Source: Ramlibacter sp. (lineage in GTDB: Bacteria > Pseudomonadota > Gammaproteobacteria > Burkholderiales > Burkholderiaceae_C). From it: 6,236 nt of DNA. The notes beneath the pieces were generated by a model. It was not told the origin of the DNA, searched no databases, and saw only the letters and a list, made by a program, of their open reading frames with translations. The position numbers and the translations under genes are program-made. Positions 5,511 to 6,236 of the stretch are shown here, piece after piece (the first letter of the stretch is position 1; each line of letters opens with the position of its first letter). Location: NCBI GenBank assembly GCA_021156245.1, contig JAJNBO010000168.1:1-6236 (forward strand), written 5' to 3'.

Positions 5511-6114
5511 AGAGGCGGTGCTCGCAGTCGGGATCGCTGCACTTCTCGCAGTTCCAGGTCCATGGCCTGTCCGCCTCCGTTGTGGGCTGGGCGGAGGCGG
5601 GAAGCAGGCGGGCGGACCGCAATGCCGCGACGGCGCCCTGCAGCCGCTGCGCACCCTGGCCGTACACCACCTGGTAGCCGATGCCGGCGTGCTGCAGCAG
5701 CGATCGCACCAGCGTGTCGACCTCCTCGCGCGGGTGTGCGGCATCGCGGTGCATGCCGTCCGCGACCCAGGGCAGGTCCAGGCCCGTGACCAGCGTGGCC
5801 TGGTAGCCGCGCTGGCGCTCGATGGCGAAGCGAAAGAGTTCGCCGTCCTCGAACAGCATGCCCGCGTAGATCGCCACCATCAGGGCGGTGGTGTCGGCGA
5901 TGACGATGTCGGCGCGTTCCGCAGCCTCGTCCACCAGGCGCTCATGCTCCCGGGCGATGGCGAGCTGTTCTTCGGGGCGGGGTGAGCGGCCGGCGCTTTG
6001 GCACCAGGTACGCAGGAACTCGGGGACGGCGACGGCGTGCAGCCCGAGGGAGGTGAGGTGCTGGGCGAGGTCCTGCGCGAGCTGGGTCTTGCCGGTGCTT
6101 TCGGCGCCGAGCAA
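5485..6114 (-). CDS. NadR-like P-loop ATPase/kinase with C-terminal CxxCx4CxH tail; 5' end uncertain
   Basis: The coding region resembles the AAA_28/NadR C-terminal kinase group (ribosylnicotinamide kinase-like). Numbering from TTG 6114: Walker A GAESTGKT (3-10), PEFLRTW (31-37), Walker B-like DIVIADTT (D74), LDLPWVADGMHRD (112-124, the PWxxDGxR block typical of NadR), and a helical C-terminus. The last 22 residues hold C189-x2-C192-x4-C197-x-H199, a possible zinc site. There is no nucleotidyltransferase or HTH domain, so it is not a full trifunctional NadR; a role in NAD precursor salvage is only inferred. The start is a problem. TTG 6114 is the only ATG/GTG/TTG codon in frame in the window, yet it would remove most of the first beta strand (RIAL precedes it). 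The frame stays open to base 6236 through the REP-like element and tandem repeats, adding repeated VIPASSP. Either the true start lies outside the window, or the 5' end has been damaged. It overlaps the regulator gene end by 26 bp. Confidence 0.75.
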   Translation of the reverse strand: MLGAESTGKTQLAQDLAQHLTSLGLHAVAVPEFLRTWCQSAGRSPRPEEQLAIAREHERLVDEAAERADIVIADTTALMVAIYAGMLFEDGELFRFAIERQRGYQATLVTGLDLPWVADGMHRDAAHPREEVDTLVRSLLQHAGIGYQVVYGQGAQRLQGAVAALRSARLLPASAQPTTEADRPWTWNCEKCSDPDCEHRLFTRLVKNP

Positions 6115-6131
6115 TGCGATGCGGGAGCCCT

Positions 6132-6156
6132 GGATCCCCGCCTTCGCGGGGATGAC
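6132..6156 (-). repeat. REP-like palindromic element
   Basis: Read on the - strand it is GTCATCCCCGCGAAGG followed by CGGGGATCC. The perfect stem ATCCCCGC/GCGGGGAT (6134-6141 with 6146-6153) closes a 4-base loop. This is the dispersed intergenic GTCATyCCCGCG-AAnG-CGGGrATCC family that I recall from many proteobacteria (Neisseria dRS3 elements have a similar core). Translated, it gives VIPAKAGIQ, a common artefact where such elements are read through. Here it lies directly upstream of the ATPase coding region. Confidence 0.75.
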
Positions 6157-6236
6157 GGGGGAGGACGCGGGGATGACGGGGGAGGACGCGGGGATGACGG
6201 GGGAGGACGCGGGGATGACGGGGGAGGACGCGGGGA
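6151..6236. repeat. Tandem 21-bp direct repeat, four perfect copies, continuing off the window
   Basis: The units span 6151-6171, 6172-6192, 6193-6213 and 6214-6234, each starting GATGACGGGGGAGG and ending ACGCGGG, with no mismatch between copies. Bases 6235-6236 begin a fifth. On the - strand each unit contains GTCATCCCCGCG, the left arm of the neighbouring REP-like element, without the right arm, followed by TCCTCCCC. The 21-base period preserves the reading frame, so the adjacent ATPase frame passes through as repeated VIPASSP without a stop or a start codon. Absence of divergence suggests recent expansion. Confidence 0.9.

Noticed and set aside
6151..6236. CRISPR array
   Set aside because: Units are directly adjacent with no unique spacers, and there are no cas genes.

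Overview
This is a high-GC, tightly packed chromosomal segment from what looks like a betaproteobacterium of the order Burkholderiales, probably Comamonadaceae near Ramlibacter or Variovorax. I base this on recall of the protein families (the Hsp33, gamma-carbonic anhydrase and DUF455 ferritin-like sequences) and on codon use, not on a search. Nearly every base is coding. The only real intergenic gaps are 33 bp (2161-2193) and 60 bp (4497-4556), plus the repeat-filled right edge. I see no rRNA, tRNA, CRISPR array, transposase or phage gene.

Left block (1-1353, + strand): a three-gene translationally coupled operon. It holds the C-terminal end of an unrecognised protein, a small stand-alone receiver domain that keeps its phospho-acceptor Asp but has lost the acidic pair and the conserved Lys, and a trypsin-fold serine protease with an intact His/Asp/Ser triad but no signal peptide. 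Both internal junctions are ATGA overlaps. This is the least familiar part of the window and the best candidate for an undescribed module.

Middle block (1354-3680): a DUF455 ferritin-like protein on the - strand, divergent from a + strand pair encoding a gamma-class carbonic anhydrase-like hexapeptide-repeat protein and the redox-activated holdase Hsp33 (hslO). The pair overlaps by one base (TGATG). The theme is metal and redox housekeeping.

Right block (3681-6236): an exported protein with two DUF4399-type domains (- strand) is divergent from a MerR-family regulator with a C-terminal cobalamin-binding module. That module carries both signatures of the CarH/LitR adenosylcobalamin photoreceptors (W-x9-EH and ExHxxG). 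The regulator converges, with a 26-bp overlap, on a NadR-like P-loop ATPase/kinase gene on the - strand that ends in a CxxCx4CxH tail. The 5' end of this ATPase gene runs into a REP-like palindrome and then four perfect tandem 21-bp copies of a sequence resembling one arm of that palindrome. These continue off the window and replace the expected ATG region.

At both clean convergent junctions (1353/1354 and 3680/3681) the two opposing stop codons form a single TGATCA hexamer with no intergenic base.
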